64,000 nt of DNA from Paratinospora sagittata (GCA_035771175.1 JAYMFD010003483.1:1-64000); one strand, 5' to 3'; positions 23,761 to 37,640 are shown, numbered from the stretch's first letter. Numbers and translations are program-made. The notes: generated by a model from the sequence alone, not told the origin.

Positions 23761-26053
23761 ATTTACTTAGAAAATGTGTTTGAGGCAATCGAGACCAATC
23801 CACCGGATTGCTTTCTCGCCCAACGCTTTGTGCGAGTCCTAATATCCTTCTAGGAACCCCAGGAATAGATGGAACTCCGTTCCTATATCCAGCTGAATTT
23901 TTGACCCCCAAATATAAAATTTTGGTTTAAATGAACTAAATTTACTTAGAAAATGTGTTTGAGGCAATTGAGACCAATCCACCGGATTGCTTTCTCCACC
24001 TACTCTTTGAGCGAGTCCCAATATCCTTATAGCAACCCCAGAATAGACGGAACTCCGTTCCAATATCCCAATGAATTTATGTCCCCTAAATCTTAAATTT
24101 TGGTTTAAATTAAGTAAATTTACTTAGAAAATGCGTTTGAGGCAATCGCGACCACTCCACCGGATTGCTTTCTCCACCAACTCTTTGATCGAGTCCCAAT
24201 ATCCTTCTAGCAACCCCCAGAATAGATGGAACTACGTTCCAATATTCCGATGAATTTTTGACCCCTAAATGTCAAATTTTGGTTTAAATGAACTTAATCT
24301 ACTTAGAAAATGTGTTTGAGGCAATCGCGACCAATCCACCTGATTGCTTTCTCCACTAACTCTTTTAGTGAGTCCTAATATCCTTCTAGGAACCCCCGGA
24401 ATAGATGGAACTTCGTTCCAATATCCCAGTAAAGTTTTGACCCCCAAATCTAAAATTTTGGTTTAAATGAACTAAATTTACTTAGAAAATGTGTTTGAGG
24501 CAATCGCGACCAATCCACCGTATTGCTTTCTCCACCTACTCTTTGAGCGAGTCCCAATATCCTTCTAGAAACCCCCTGAATAGATGGAACTCTATTCCAA
24601 TATCCTCATAAATTTTTGTCCCCCAAATATCAAATTTTGGTTTTAATTAACTAAATTTACTTAGAAGATGTGTTCGAAGCAATCGCGACGAATCCACCGT
24701 ATTGCTTTCTCACCCAACTCTTTGTGCGAGTCCCAATATCCTTCTAGGAACCCCAGGAATAGATGGAACTCCGTACCTATATCCAACTGAATTTTGACCC
24801 CTAAATCTCAAATTGTGGTTTAAATGAACTAAATCTACTTAGAAAATGTGTTTGAGGCAATCCCGACCAATCCATCGGATTGCTTTCTTCACCAACTCTT
24901 TTAGCGAGTCCCAATATCCTTCTAGCAAACCACCAGAATAGATGGAACTCCGTTCCAATATCCCGGTGAATTTTTTTCCCCCAAATCTAAAAATTTAGTT
25001 TAAATGAACTAAATTTACATAGAAAATGTGTTTGAGGCAGTCGCGACCAATCCACCGGATTGCTTTCTCCACCAACTCTTTGAGCGAGTCCTAATATCCT
25101 TCTCAGAACCCCCGGAATAGATGGAACTCCGTTCCAATATCCCGGTGAATTTTTGACCCCTAAATCTAAAATTTTGGTTTAAATGAACTAAATTTACTTT
25201 GAAAATGTGTTTGTGGCAATCCCGACCAATCCACCGGATTGCTTTCTCCACCAACTCCTTGAGCGAGTCCCACTATCCTTCAAGCAAACCCCAGAATAGA
25301 TGGAACTCCGTCCCAATATCCCGGTGAATTTTTGACCCCCAAATCTAAAATTTTTGTTTAAATGAAATAAATTTACTTAAAAAATGTGTTTGAGGCAATC
25401 GCAACCAATCCACCTGATTGCTTTCTCCACCTACACTTTGAGTGAGTCCCAATATCCTTCTAGCAACCCCCTGAATAGATGCAACTCCGTTCCAATATCG
25501 CAATGAATTTATGTCCCCTAAATATCAAATTTTGGTTTAAATGAAATAAATTTACTTAGAAAATGTGTTTGAGGCAATCGCGACCAATCCACCGTATTGC
25601 TTTCTCGCCCAACTCTTTGTGCGAGTCCCAATATCCTTCTAGGAACCCCAGGAATAGATGGAACTCCGTTCCTATATCCAGCTGAATTTTTGACCTCCAA
25701 ATCTAAAATTTTGGTTTAAATGAACTAAATTTACTTAGAAAAAGTGTTTGAGGCAATCGAGACCAATCCACCGGATTGCTTTCTCTCCCAACGCTTTGTG
25801 CGAGTCCTAATATCCTTCTAGGAACCCCAGGAATAGATGGAACTCCGTTCCTATATCCAGCTGAATTTTTGACCCCCAAATATAAAATTTTGGTTTAAAT
25901 GAACTAAATTTACTTAGAAAATGTGTTTGAGGCAATCGCGACCAATCCACCGGATTGCTTTCTCCACCTACTCTTTGAGCGAGTCCCAATATCCTTCTAG
26001 CAACCCCAGAATAGACGGAACTCCGTTCCAATATCCTAATGAATTTATGTCCC

Positions 26054-28543
26054 CTAAATCTCAAATTTTGGTTTAAATGAAATAAATTTACTTAGAAAAT
26101 GTGTTTGAGGCAATCGCGACCAATCCACCGTATTGCTTTCTCGCCCAACGCTTTGTGCGAGTCCTAATATCCTTCTAGGAACCCCAGGAATAGATGGAAC
26201 TCCGTTCCTATATCCAGCTAAATTTTTGACCCCCAAATCTAAAATTTTGGTTTAAATGAACTAAATTTACTTAGAAAATGTGTTTGAGGCAATCGCGACC
26301 AATCCACCGGATTGCTTTCTCCACCTACTCTTTTAGCGAGTTCCAATATCCTTCTAGCAACCACCAGAATAGGTGGAACTCCGTTCCAATATCCCGGTGA
26401 ATTTTTGACCCCCAAATCTAAAATTTTGGTCTAAATGACTAAATTTACTTAGAAAATATGTTTCAGGCAGTCGCGACCAATGCACAGGATTGCTTTCTCC
26501 ACCAACTTTTTGAGCGAGTCCCAATATCCTTCTAGCAACCCCCAGAATAGATGGTACTCCGTTCCAATATTTCGATGAATTTTTGACCCCTAAATCTCAA
26601 ATTTTTATTTAAATGTACTTAATTTACTTAAAAAATGTGTTTGATGCAATCGCGACCAATCCACCAGGTTGCTTTCTCCACCTACTCTTTGAGCGAGTCC
26701 CAATATCCTTCTAGCAACCCCCAGAATAGATGGAACTCCGTTCCAATATCCCAATGAATTTATGTCCCCTAAATCTCAAATTTTGGTTTAAATGAACTAA
26801 ATTTACTTAGAAAATGTGTTTGAGGCAATCGAGACCAATCCACCGGATTGCTTTCTCGCCCAACGCTTTGTGCGAGTCCTAATATCCTTCTAGGAACCCC
26901 AGGAATAGATGGAACTCCGTTCCTATATCCCGATGAATTTTTGACCCCCAAACCAAAAGGTTTATTTAATGAACTAAAATGGCTTAGAAAATGCGTTTAA
27001 GGAAAAAATAACCAATCCACTAGGCTTTTTTCTGCCATCAAACATTGTGCAAGTCCCAATATCCTCCCAGGAACCCCGTAGAGTCTATGAAACGTCATTC
27101 CGAGGTCCTGCTGAATTTTTGACACCCAAATCATATGAACTAAATTCACTTAGAAAATGCGTTTTACGCAATCGCGACCAATCCACTGGACTGCTTTCTC
27201 CACCAACTCTTCGAGCGAGTCCCAACATCCTTTTAGGAACCCCCGGAATAGATGGAATAGATGGAACTCCGTTCCAATTTCCCGATGAATTTTGACCCCT
27301 AAATCTCAAATTGTGGTTTAAATGAACTAAATCTACTTAGAAAATGTGTTTGAGGCAATCCCGACCAATCCACCGTATTGCTTTCTCGCCCAACGCTTTG
27401 TGCGAGTCCTAATATCCTTCTAGGAACCCCAGGAATAGATGGAACTCCGTTCCTATATCCAGCTAAATTTTTGACCCCCAAATCTAAAATTTTGGTTTAA
27501 ATGAACTAAATTTACTTAGAAAATGTGTTTGAGGCAATCGCGACCAATCCACCGGATTGCTTTCTCCACCTACTCTTTTAGCGAGTTCCAATATCCTTCT
27601 AGCAACCACCAGAATAGGTGGAACTCCGTTCCAATATCCCGGTGAATTTTTGACCCCCAAATCTAAAATTTTGGTCTAAATGACTAAATTTACTTAGAAA
27701 ATATGTTTCAGGCAGTCGCGACCAATGAACAGGATTGCTTTCTCCACCAACTTTTTGAGCGAGTCCCAATATCCTTCTAGCAACCCCCAGAATAGATGGT
27801 ACTCCGTTCCAATATTTCGATGAATTTTTGACCCCTAAATCTCAAATTTTTATTTAAATGTACTTAATTTACTTAAAAAATGTGTTTGATGCAATCGCGA
27901 CCAATCCACCAGGTTGCTTTCTCCACCTACTCTTTGAGCGAGTCCCAATATCCTTCTAGCAACCCCCAGAATAGATGGAACTCCGTTCCAATATCCCAAT
28001 GAATTTATGTCCCCTAAATCTCAAATTTTGGTTTAAATGAACTAAATTTACTTAGAAAATGTGTTTGAGGCAATCGAGACCAATCCACCGGATTGCTTTC
28101 TCGCCCAACGCTTTGTGCGAGTCCTAATATCCTTCTAGGAACCCCAGGAATAGATGGAACTCCGTTCCTATATCCCGATGAATTTTTGACCCCCAAACCA
28201 AAAGGTTTATTTAATGAACTAAAATGGCTTAGAAAATGCGTTTAAGGAAAAAATAACCAATCCACTAGGCTTTTTTCTGCCATCAAACATTGTGCAAGTC
28301 CCAATATCCTCCCAGGAACCCCGTAGAGTCTATGAAACGTCATTCCGAGGTCCTGCTGAATTTTTGACACCCAAATCATATGAACTAAATTCACTTAGAA
28401 AAAGCGTTTTACGCAATCGCGACCAATCCACTGGACTGCTTTCTCCACCAACTCTTCGAGCGAGTCCCAACATCCTTTTAGGAACCCCCGGAATAGATGG
28501 AATAGATGGAACTCCGTTCCAATTTCCCGATGAATTTTGACCC
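26054..28543. repeat. 7-mer tandem duplication (1,245-bp unit)
   Basis: Two consecutive units, about 26,054-27,298 and 27,299-28,543, match base for base over long stretches. Each holds the GAATAGGTGG monomer, GATGGTACTCC, ATTTAAATGTACTT, the marker dyad (26950-26963 and 28195-28208) and the 166-bp short monomer. Both carry a 9-bp tandem duplication (GAATAGATGGAATAGATGG at about 27246 and 28491) that copy 1 of the marker at 22.25 kb lacks. Only scattered bases differ, such as AATGCAC against AATGAAC. Confidence 0.85.
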
Positions 28544-30194
28544 CTAAATCTCAAATTGTGGTTTAAATGAACTAAATCTACTTAGAAAATGTGTTTGAGG
28601 CAATCCCGACCAATCCATCGGATTGCTTTCTTCACCAACTCTTTGAGCGAGTCCCAATATCCTTCTAGCAAACCACCAGAATAGATGGAACTCCGTTCCA
28701 ATATCCCGGTGAATTTTTTACCCCCAAATCTAAAAATTTAGTTTAAATGAACTAAATTTACATAGAAAATGTGTTTGAGGCAGTCGCGACCAATCCACCG
28801 GATTGCTTTCTCCACCAACTCTTTGAGCGAGTCCTAATATCCTTCTCAGAACCCCCGGAATAGATGGAACTCCGTTCCAATATCCCGGTGAATTTTTGAC
28901 CCCTAAATCTAAAATTTTGGTTTAAATGAACTAAATTTACTTTGAAAATGTGTTTGAGGCAATCGAGACCAATCCACCGGATTGCTTTCTCCACCTACTC
29001 TTTGAGCGAGTCCCAATATCCGTATAGCAACCCCAGAATAGATGGAACTCCGTTCCAATATCCCAATGAATTTATGTCCCCTAAATCTTAAATTTTGGTT
29101 TAAATTAAGTAAATTTACTTAGAAAATGCGTTTGAGGCAATCGCGACCACTCCACCGGATTGCTTTCTCCACCAACTCTTTGATCGAGTCCCAATATCCT
29201 TATAGCAACCCCCAGAATAGATGGAACTACGTTCCAATATTCCGATGAATTTTTGACCCCTAAATGTCAAATTTTGGTTTAAATGAACTTAATCTACTTA
29301 GAAAATGTGTTTGAGGCAATCGCGACCAATCCACCTGATTGCTTTCTCCACTAACTCTTTTAGTGAGTCCTAATATCCTTCTAGGAACCCCCGGAATAGA
29401 TGGAACTTTGTTCCAATATCCCAGTAAAGTTTTGACCCCCAAATCTAAAATTTTGGTTTAAATGAACTAAATTTACGTAGAAAATGTGTTTGAGGCAATC
29501 GCGACCAATCCACCGTATTGCTTTCTCCACCAACTTTTTGAGCGAGTCCCAATATCCTTCAAGCAAACCCCAGAATATATGGAACTCCGTCCCAATATCC
29601 CGGTGAATTTTTGACCCCCAAATCTAAAATTTTTGTTTAAATGAAATAAATTTACTTAAAAAATGTGTTTGAGGCAATCGCAACCAATCCACCGGATTGC
29701 TTTCTCCACCTACTCTTTGAGCGAGTCCCAATATCCTTCTAGAAACGCCCTGAATAGATGGAACTCTATTCCAATATCCTCATAAATTTTTGTCCCCCAA
29801 ATATCAAATTTTGGTTTTAATGAACTAAATTTACTTAGAAGATGTGTTCGAAGCAATTGCGACGAATCCACCGGATTGCTTTCTCACCCAACTCTTTGAG
29901 CCAGTCCCAATATCCTTCCAGCAACCCCCGAAATAGATGGAACTCCGTTCCGATATCCCAGTGAATTTTTGACCCCCAAATCTAAAGTTTTGGGTTTAAA
30001 TGAACTAAATTTACTTAGAAAATGTGTTTGAGGTAATCGCGACCAATCCACCGGATTGCTTTCTCCACCTACTCTTTGAGCGAGTCCCAATATCCTTCTA
30101 GCAACCACCAGAATAGATGGAACTTCGTTCCAATATCGCAATGAATTTATGTCCCCTAAATATCAAATTTTGGTTTAAATGAAATAAATTTACT

Positions 30195-30342
30195 TAAAAA
30201 ATGTGTTTGAGGCAATCGCGACCAATCCACTGTATTGCTTTCTCGCCCAACTCTTTGTGCGAGTCCCAATATCCGTTCCTCTATCCGGCTGAATTTTTGA
30301 CCTCCAAATCTAAAATTTTGGTTTCAATGAACTAAATTTACT
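30195..30342. repeat. Truncated 148-bp monomer (31-bp deletion)
   Basis: This monomer reads GTCCCAATATCC directly followed by GTTCCTCTATCC. The 31 bp normally between these blocks (TTCTAGG through GGAACTCC) are missing. Both deletion borders end in TCC, consistent with a microhomology- or slippage-mediated loss. The junction lies at about 30,274. Confidence 0.85.
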
Positions 30343-30484
30343 TAGAAAATGTGTTTGAAGCAATCGCGACCAATCCACCGGATTGCTTTCCCCACCTACT
30401 CTTTGAGTGAGTCCCAATATCCTTCTAGGAAACCTCGGAATAGATGGAACTCTGTTCCAATATCCCGATGAATTTTTGACCCCC

Positions 30485-30640
30485 AAACCAAAAGGTTTAT
30501 TTATTGAACTAAAATGGCTTAGAAAATGCGTTTAAGGAAAATATAACCAATCTATTTGGCTTTTTTCTGCCATCAAACATTGGGCAAGTCCCAATATCCT
30601 TCCAGCAACCCCCGAAATAGATGGAACTCCGTTCCAATAT
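30485..30640. repeat. First chimeric marker monomer
   Basis: The marker dyad (30485-30498) is followed by the same divergent left half (TTTAAGG, CTTTTTTCTGCCATC) as the older copies. After CAAGTCCCAATATCC it switches to CTTCCAGCAACCCCCGAAATAG, the right half of another monomer type. All later marker copies keep this fused form, so the chimera arose once and was then amplified. Confidence 0.8.
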
Positions 30641-31039
30641 CCCGGTGAATTTTTGACCCCCAAATCTAAAGTTTTGGGTTTAAATGAACTAAATTTACTT
30701 AGAAAATGTGTTTGAGGCAATCGCGACCAATCCACCGGAATGCTTTCTCCACCTACTATTTGAGCGTGTCCCAATATCCTTCTAGCAACCCCCAGAATAG
30801 ATGGAACTCCCTTCCAATATCCCAATGAATTTATGTACACTAAATCTCAAATTTTGGTTTAAATGAAATAAATTTACTTAGAAAATGTGTTTGAGGCAAT
30901 CGCGACCAATCCACCGTATTGCTTTCTCGCCCAACTCTTTGTACAAGTCCCAATATCCTTCTAGGAACCCCAGGAATAGATGGAACTTCGTTCCTATATC
31001 CAGCTAAATTTTTGACCCCCAAATCTAAAATTTTGGTTT

Positions 31040-31612
31040 AAATGAACTAAATTTACTTAGAAAATGTGTTTGAGGCAATCGCGACCAATCCACCGTATTG
31101 CTTTCTCCACCTACTCTTTTAGCGAGTCCCAATATCCTTCTAGCAACCACCAGAATAGGTGGAACTCCGTTCCAATATCCCGGTGAATTTTTGACCCCCA
31201 AATCTAAAATTTTGGTCTAAATGACTAAATTTACTTAGAAAATATGTTTCAGGCAGTCGCGACCAATGCACTGGATTGCTTTCTCCACCAACTTTTTGAG
31301 CGAGTCCCAATATCCTTCTAGCAACCCCTGAATAGATGGTACTCCGTTCCAATATTTCGATGAATTTTTGACTCCTAAATCTCAAATTTTTATTTAAATG
31401 AACTTAATTTACTTAAAAAATGTGTTTGATGCAATCGCGACCAATCCACCAGGTTGCTTTCTCCACCTACTTTTTGAGCGAGTCCCAATATCCTTCTAGC
31501 AACCCCCAGAATAGATGGAACTCCGTTCCAATATCCCAATGAATTTATGTCCCCTAAATCTCAAATTTTGGTTTAAATGAACTAAATTTACTTAGAAAAT
31601 GTGTTTGAGGCA
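31040..31612. repeat. Core-flanking segment, left copy
   Basis: About 0.57 kb with CTTTTAGCGAG, GAATAGGTGG, TCTAAATGACTAAATTT, CAACCCCTGAATAGATGG and GACTCCTAAATC. It recurs at 49,467-50,040, 18,427 bp away, on the other side of the core HOR. Related but older versions at 26.25 and 27.49 kb read CAACCCCCAGAATAGATGG and GACCCCTAAATC instead. Confidence 0.75.
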
Positions 31613-33339
31613 ATTGCGACCAATCCACCGTATTGCTTTCTCCCCCAACTCTTTGTGCGAGTCCCAATATCTTTCTAGGAACCCCCAGAATAGATGGAAC
31701 TCCGTTCCAATATCCCAATGAATTTATGTCCCCTAAATCTCAAATTTTGGTTTAAATGAACTAAATTTACTTAGAAAATGTGTTTGAGGCAATCGCGACC
31801 AATCCACCGTATTGCTTTCTCCACCTACTCTTTGAGCGAGTCCCAATATCCTTCTAGCAACCCCCAGAATAGATGGAACTCCGTTCCAATATCGCAATGA
31901 TTTTATGTCCTCTAAATCTCAAATTTTGGTTTAAATGAAATAAATTCACTTAGAAAATGTGTTTGAGGCAATCGCGACCAATCCACCGTATTGCTTTCTC
32001 GCCCAACTCTTTGTGCGAGTCCCAATATCCTTCTAGCAACCACCAGAATAGATGGAACTCCGTTCCAATATCCCGGTGAATTTTTGACCCCCAAATCTAA
32101 AATTTTGGTTTAAATGAACTAAATTTACTTAGAAAACTTGTTTGAGGCAATCCCGACTTATCCACCGGATTGATTTCTCCACCAACTCCTTGAGCGAGTC
32201 CCAATATCCTTCAAGCAAACCCCAGAATAGATGGAACTCCGTCCCAATATCCCGGTGAATTTTTGACCCCCAAATCTAAATTTTTTGTTTAAATGAAATA
32301 AATTTACTTAAAAAATGTGTTTGAGGCAATCGCAACCAATCCACCTGATTGCTTTCTCCACCTACTCTTTGAGCGAGTCCCAATATCCTTCTAGCAACCC
32401 CCTGAATAGATGGAACTCCATTCCAATATCCTGATAATTTTTTGTCCCCCAAATATCAAATTTTGGTTTTAATGAACTAAATTTACTTAGAAGATGTGTT
32501 CGAAGCAATCGCGACGAATCCACCGGATTGCTTTCTCACCCAACTCTTTGAACCAGTCCCAATATCCTTCCAGCAACCCCCGAAATAGATGGAACTCCGT
32601 TCCGATATCCCGGTGAATTTTTGACCCCCAAATCTAAAGTTTTGGGTTTAAATGAACTAAATTTACTTAGAAAATGTGTTTGAGGTAATCGCGACCAATC
32701 CACCAGATTGCTTTCTCCACCTACTCTTTGAGCGAGTCCCAATATCCTTCTAGCAACCCCTAGAATAGATGGAACTCCATTCCAATATCGCAATGAATTT
32801 ATGTCCCCTAAATCTCAAATTTTGGTTTAAATGAAATAAATTTACTTCGAAAATGTGTTTGAGGCAATCGCGACCAATCCACCCGATTGCTTTCTCGCCC
32901 AACTCTTTGTGCGAGTCCCAATATCCTTCTAGGAACCCCAGGAATAGATGGAACTCCGTTCCTATATCCAGCTGAATTTTTGACCTCCAAATCTAAAATT
33001 TTGGTTTAAATGAACTAAATTTACTTAGAAAATGTGTTTGAGGCAATCGAGACCAATCCACCGGATTGCTTTATCCACCTACTCTTTGAGCGAGTCCCAA
33101 AATCCTTCTAGCAACCCTAGAATAGATGGAACTCCGTTCCAATATCCCGATGAGTTTTTGACCCCTAAATCTCAAATTTTTATTTAAATGAACTTAATTT
33201 ACTTAAAAAATATGTTTGATGCAATCGCGACCAATCCACCAGGTTGCTTTCTCCACCTACTCTTTGAGCGAGTCCCAATATCCTTCTAGCAACCCCCAGA
33301 ATAGATGGAACTCCGTTCCAATATCCCAATGAATTTATG
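31550..33339. repeat. Core 10-mer half-unit, marker-less, slightly divergent
   Basis: First recognisable 10-mer of the core. It shares the CGCAATGATTTTATGTCC / CCACCAGAATAG / AAAACTTG order with the next unit 1,790 bp later. It still has private changes (CAATTGCGACC, AAATTCACTTAG), as expected at the edge of a homogenised block. Confidence 0.65.
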
Positions 33340-34599
33340 TCCCCTAAATCTCAAATTTTGGTTTAAATGAACTAAATTTACTTAGAAAATGTGTTTGAGG
33401 CAATCGCGACCAATCCACCGTATTGCTTTCTCCCCCAACTCTTTGAGCCAGTCCCAATATCTTTCTAGGAACCCCCAGAATAGATGGAACTCCGTTCCAA
33501 TATCCCAATGAATTTATGTCCCCTAAATCTCAAATTTTGGTTTAAATGAACTAAATTTACTTAGAAAATGTGTTTGAGGCAATCGCGACCAATCCACCGT
33601 ATTGCTTTCTCCACCTACTCTTTGAGCGAGTCCCAATATCCTTCTAGCAACCCCCAGAATAGATGGAACTCCGTTCCAATATCGCAATGATTTTATGTCC
33701 TCTAAATCTCAAATTTTGGTTTAAATGAAATAAATTTACTTAGAAAATGTGTTTGAGGCAATCGCGACCAATCCACCGTATTGCTTTCTCGCCCAACTCT
33801 TTGTGCGAGTCCCAATATCCTTCTAGCAACCACCAGAATAGATGGAACTCCGTTCCAATATCCCGGTGAATTTTTGACCCCCAAATCTAAAATTTTGGTT
33901 TAAATGAACTAAATTTACTTAGAAAACTTGTTTGAGGCAATCCCGACTTATCCACCGGATTGATTTCTCCACCAACTCCTTGAGCGAGTCCCAATATCCT
34001 TCAAGCAAACCCCAGAATAGATGGAACTCCGTCCCAATATCCCGGTGAATTTTTGACGCCCAAATCTAAAATTTTGTTTAAATAAAATAAATTTACTTAA
34101 AAAATGTGTTTGAGGCAATCGCAACCAAACCACCTGATTGCTTTCTCCACCTACTCTTTGAGCGAGTCCCAATATCCTTCTAGCAACCCCCTGAATAGAT
34201 GGAACTCCATTCCAATATCCTGATAAATTTTTGTCCCCCAAATATCAAATTTTGGTTTTAATGAACTAAATTTACTTAGAAGATGTGTTCGAAGCAATCG
34301 CGACGAATCCACCGGATTGCTTTCTCACCCAACTCTTTGAGCCAGTCCCAATATCCTTCCAGCAACCCCCGAAATAGATGGAACTCCGTTCCGATATCCC
34401 GGTGAATTTTTGACCCCCAAATCTAAAGTTTTGGGTTTAAATGAACTAAATTTACTTAGAAAATGTGTTTGAGGTAATCGCGACCAATCCACCGGATTGC
34501 TTTCTCCACCTACTCTTTGAGCGAGTCCCAATATCCTTCTAGCAACCCCTAGAATAGATGGAACTCCATTCCAATATCGCAATGAATTTATGTCCCCTA

Positions 34600-37500
34600 A
34601 ATCTCAAATTTTGGTTTAAATGAAATAAATTTACTTAGAAAATGTGTTTGAGGCAATCGCGACCAATCCACCGTATTGCTTTCTCGCCCAACTCTTTGTG
34701 CGAGTCCCAATATCCTTCTAGGAACCCCAGGAATAGATGGATCTCCGTTCCTATATCCAGCTGAATTTTTGACCTCCAAATCTAAAATTTTGGTTTAAAT
34801 GAACTAAATTTACTTAGAAAATGTGTTTGAGGCAATCCAGACCAATCCACCGGATTGCTTTATCCACCTACTCTTTGAGCGAGTCCCAATATCCTTCTAG
34901 CAACCCTAGAATAGATGGAACTCCGTTCCAATATCCCGATGAGTTTTTGACCCGTAAATATCAAATTTTGATTTAAATGAACTAAATTTACTTAGAAAAT
35001 GTGTTTGAAGCAATCGCGACCAATCCACCGGATTGCTTTCTCCACCTACTCTTTGAGTGAGTCCCAATATCCTTCTAGGAAACCTCGGAATAGATGGAAC
35101 TCTGTTCCAATATCCCGATGAATTTTTGACCCCCAAACCAAAAGGTTTATTTATTGAACTAAAATGGCTTAGAAAATGCGTTTAAGGAAAAAATAACCAG
35201 TCTACTTGGCTTTTTTCTGCCATCAAACATTGTGCAAGTCCCAATATCCTTCCAGCAACCCCCGAAATAGATGGAACTCCGTCCCAATATCCCGGTGAAT
35301 TTTTGACCCCCAAATCTAAAGTTTTGGGTTTAAATGAACTAAATTTACTTAGAAAATGTGTTTGAGGCAATCGCGACCAATCCACCCGATTGCTTTCTCC
35401 ACCTACTCTTTGAGCGAGTCCCAATATCCTTCTAGCAACCCCCAGAATAGATGGAACTCCGTTCCAATATCGCAATGATTTTATGTCCTCTAAATCTCAA
35501 ATTTTGGTTTAAATGAAATAAATTTACTTAGAAAATGTGTTTGAGGCAATCGCGACCAATCCACCGTATTGCTTTCTCGCCCAACTCTTTGTGCGAGTCC
35601 CAATATCCTTCTAGCAACCACCAGAATAGATGGAACTCCGTTCCAATATCCCGGTGAATTTTTGACCCCCAAATCTAAAATTTTGGTTTAAATGAACTAA
35701 ATTTACTTAGAAAACTTGTTTGAGGCAATCCCGACTTATCCACCGGATTGATTTCTCCACCAACTCCTTGAGCGAGTCCCAATATCCTTCAAGCAAACCC
35801 CAGAATAGATGGAACTCCGTCCCAATATCCCGGTGAATTTTTGACCCCCAAATCTAAAATTTTTGTTTAAATGAAATAAATTTACTTAAAAAATGTGTTT
35901 GAGGCAATCGCAACCAATCCACCTGATTGCTTTCTCCACCTACTCTTTGAGCGAGTCCCAATATCCTTCTAGCAACCCCCTGAATAGATGGAACTCCATT
36001 CCAATATCCTGATAATTTTTTGTCCCCCAAATATCAAATTTTGGTTTTAATGAACTAAATTTACTTAGAAGATGTGTTCGAAGCAATCGCGACGAATCCA
36101 CCGGATTGCTTTCTCACCCAACTCTTTGAACCAGTCCCAATATCCTTCCAGCAACCCCCGAAATAGATGGAACTCCGTTCCGATATCCCGGTGAATTTTT
36201 GACCCCCAAATCTAAAGTTTTGGGTTTAAATGAACTAAATTTACTTAGAAAATGTGTTTGAGGTAATCGCGACCAATCCACCGGATTGCTTTCTCCACCT
36301 ACTCTTTGAGCGAGTCCCAATATCCTTCTAGCAACCCCTAGAATAGATGGAACTCCGTTCCAATATCCCGATGAGTTTTTGACCCCTAAATCTCAAATTT
36401 TTATTTAAATGAACTTAATTTACTTAAAAAATATGTTTGATGCAATCGCGACCAATCCACCAGGTTGCTTTCTCCACTTACTCTTTGAGCGAGTCCCAAT
36501 ATCCTTCTAGCAACCCCAAGAATAGATGGAACTCCGTTCCAATATCCCAATGAATTTATGTCCCCTAAATCTCAAATTTTGGTTTAAATGAACTAAATTT
36601 ACTTAGAAAATGTGTTTGAGGCAATCGCGACCAATCCACCGTATTGCTTTCTCCCCCAACTCTTTGAGCCAGTCCCAATATCTTTCTAGGAACCCCCAGA
36701 ATAGATGGAACTCCGTTCCAATATCCCAATGAATTTATGTCCCCTAAATCTCAAATTTTGGTTTAAATGAACTAAATTTACTTAGAAAATGTGTTTGAGG
36801 CAATCGCGACCAATCCACCGTATTGCTTTCTCCACCTACTCTTTGAGCGAGTCCCAATATCCTTCTAGGAACCCCAGGAATAGATGGAACTCCGTTCCTA
36901 TATCCAGCTGAATTTTTGACCTCCAAATCTAAAATTTTGGTTTAAATGAACTAAATTTACTTAGAAAATGTGTTTGAGGCAATCGAGACCAATCCACCGG
37001 ATTGCTTTATCCACCTACTCTTTGAGCGAGTCCCAAAATCCTTCTAGCAACCCTAGAATAGATGGAACTCCGTTCCAATATCCCGATGAGTTTTTGACCC
37101 CTAAATCTCAAATTTTTATTTAAATGAACTTAATTTACTTAAAAAATATGTTTGATGCAATCGCGACCAATCCACCAGGTTGCTTTCTCCACTTACTCTT
37201 TGAGCGAGTCCCAATATCCTTCTAGCAACCCCCAGAATAGATGGAACTCCGTTCCAATATCCCAATGAATTTATGTCCCCTAAATCTCAAATTTTGGTTT
37301 AAATGAACTAAATTTACTTAGAAAATGTGTTTGAGGCAATCGCGACCAATCCACCGTATTGCTTTCTCCCCCAACTCTTTGAGCCAGTCCCAATATCTTT
37401 CTAGGAACCCCCAGAATAGATGGAACTCCGTTCCAATATCCCAATGAATTTATGTCCCCTAAATCTCAAATTTTGGTTTAAATGAACTAAATTTACTTAG

Positions 37501-37640
37501 AAAATGTGTTTGAGGCAATCGCGACCAATCCACCGTATTGCTTTCTCCACCTACTCTTTGAGCGAGTCCCAATATCCTTCTAGCAACCCCCAGAATAGAT
37601 GGAACTCCGTTCCAATATCGCAATGATTTTATGTCCTCTA
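34600..37640. repeat. 17-mer HOR variant, copy 1 (3,041 bp)
   Basis: This unit contains the marker (35135-35148) but is three monomers short of the 20-mer. It holds two recombinant monomers. Near 36,345, CAACCCCTAGAATAG is joined to CCGATGAGTTTTTG. Near 36,860, CCACCTACTC is joined to CTAGGAACCCCAGG. It is followed directly by an apparently identical copy, so it is a tandem duplication created by unequal exchange. Confidence 0.85.

Larger units (their letters stand above)
19130..31500. repeat. Mosaic domain of older, mixed monomers
   Basis: Here the CTCGCCCAACTC / TTTGTGCGAG / CCCCAGGAATAG monomer type appears, together with GAAGATGTGTTCGAAGC and AAAAAATGTG types that later build the core HOR. 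The AAACC-AAAA-GGTTT marker also appears for the first time. Order is irregular: segments of 0.4-0.7 kb recur at 22.29/24.80/28.54 kb (AAATTGTGGTTTAAATG), 22.92/25.60 kb (offset 2,683) and 19.75/24.56/29.74 kb (CTCTATTCCAATATCC), without one fixed period. Confidence 0.75.

Noticed and set aside
29840..29880. tRNA B-box-like GTTCGAA in the GATGTGTTCGAAGC monomer type
   Set aside because: Only seven bases match, there is no A box at a suitable distance and no cloverleaf, and the match is created by one subfamily's substitutions.
35135..35148. CArG-box (MADS-protein site) reading of CCAAAAGG
   Set aside because: A CArG box needs six A/T bases between CC and GG; only four are present here.
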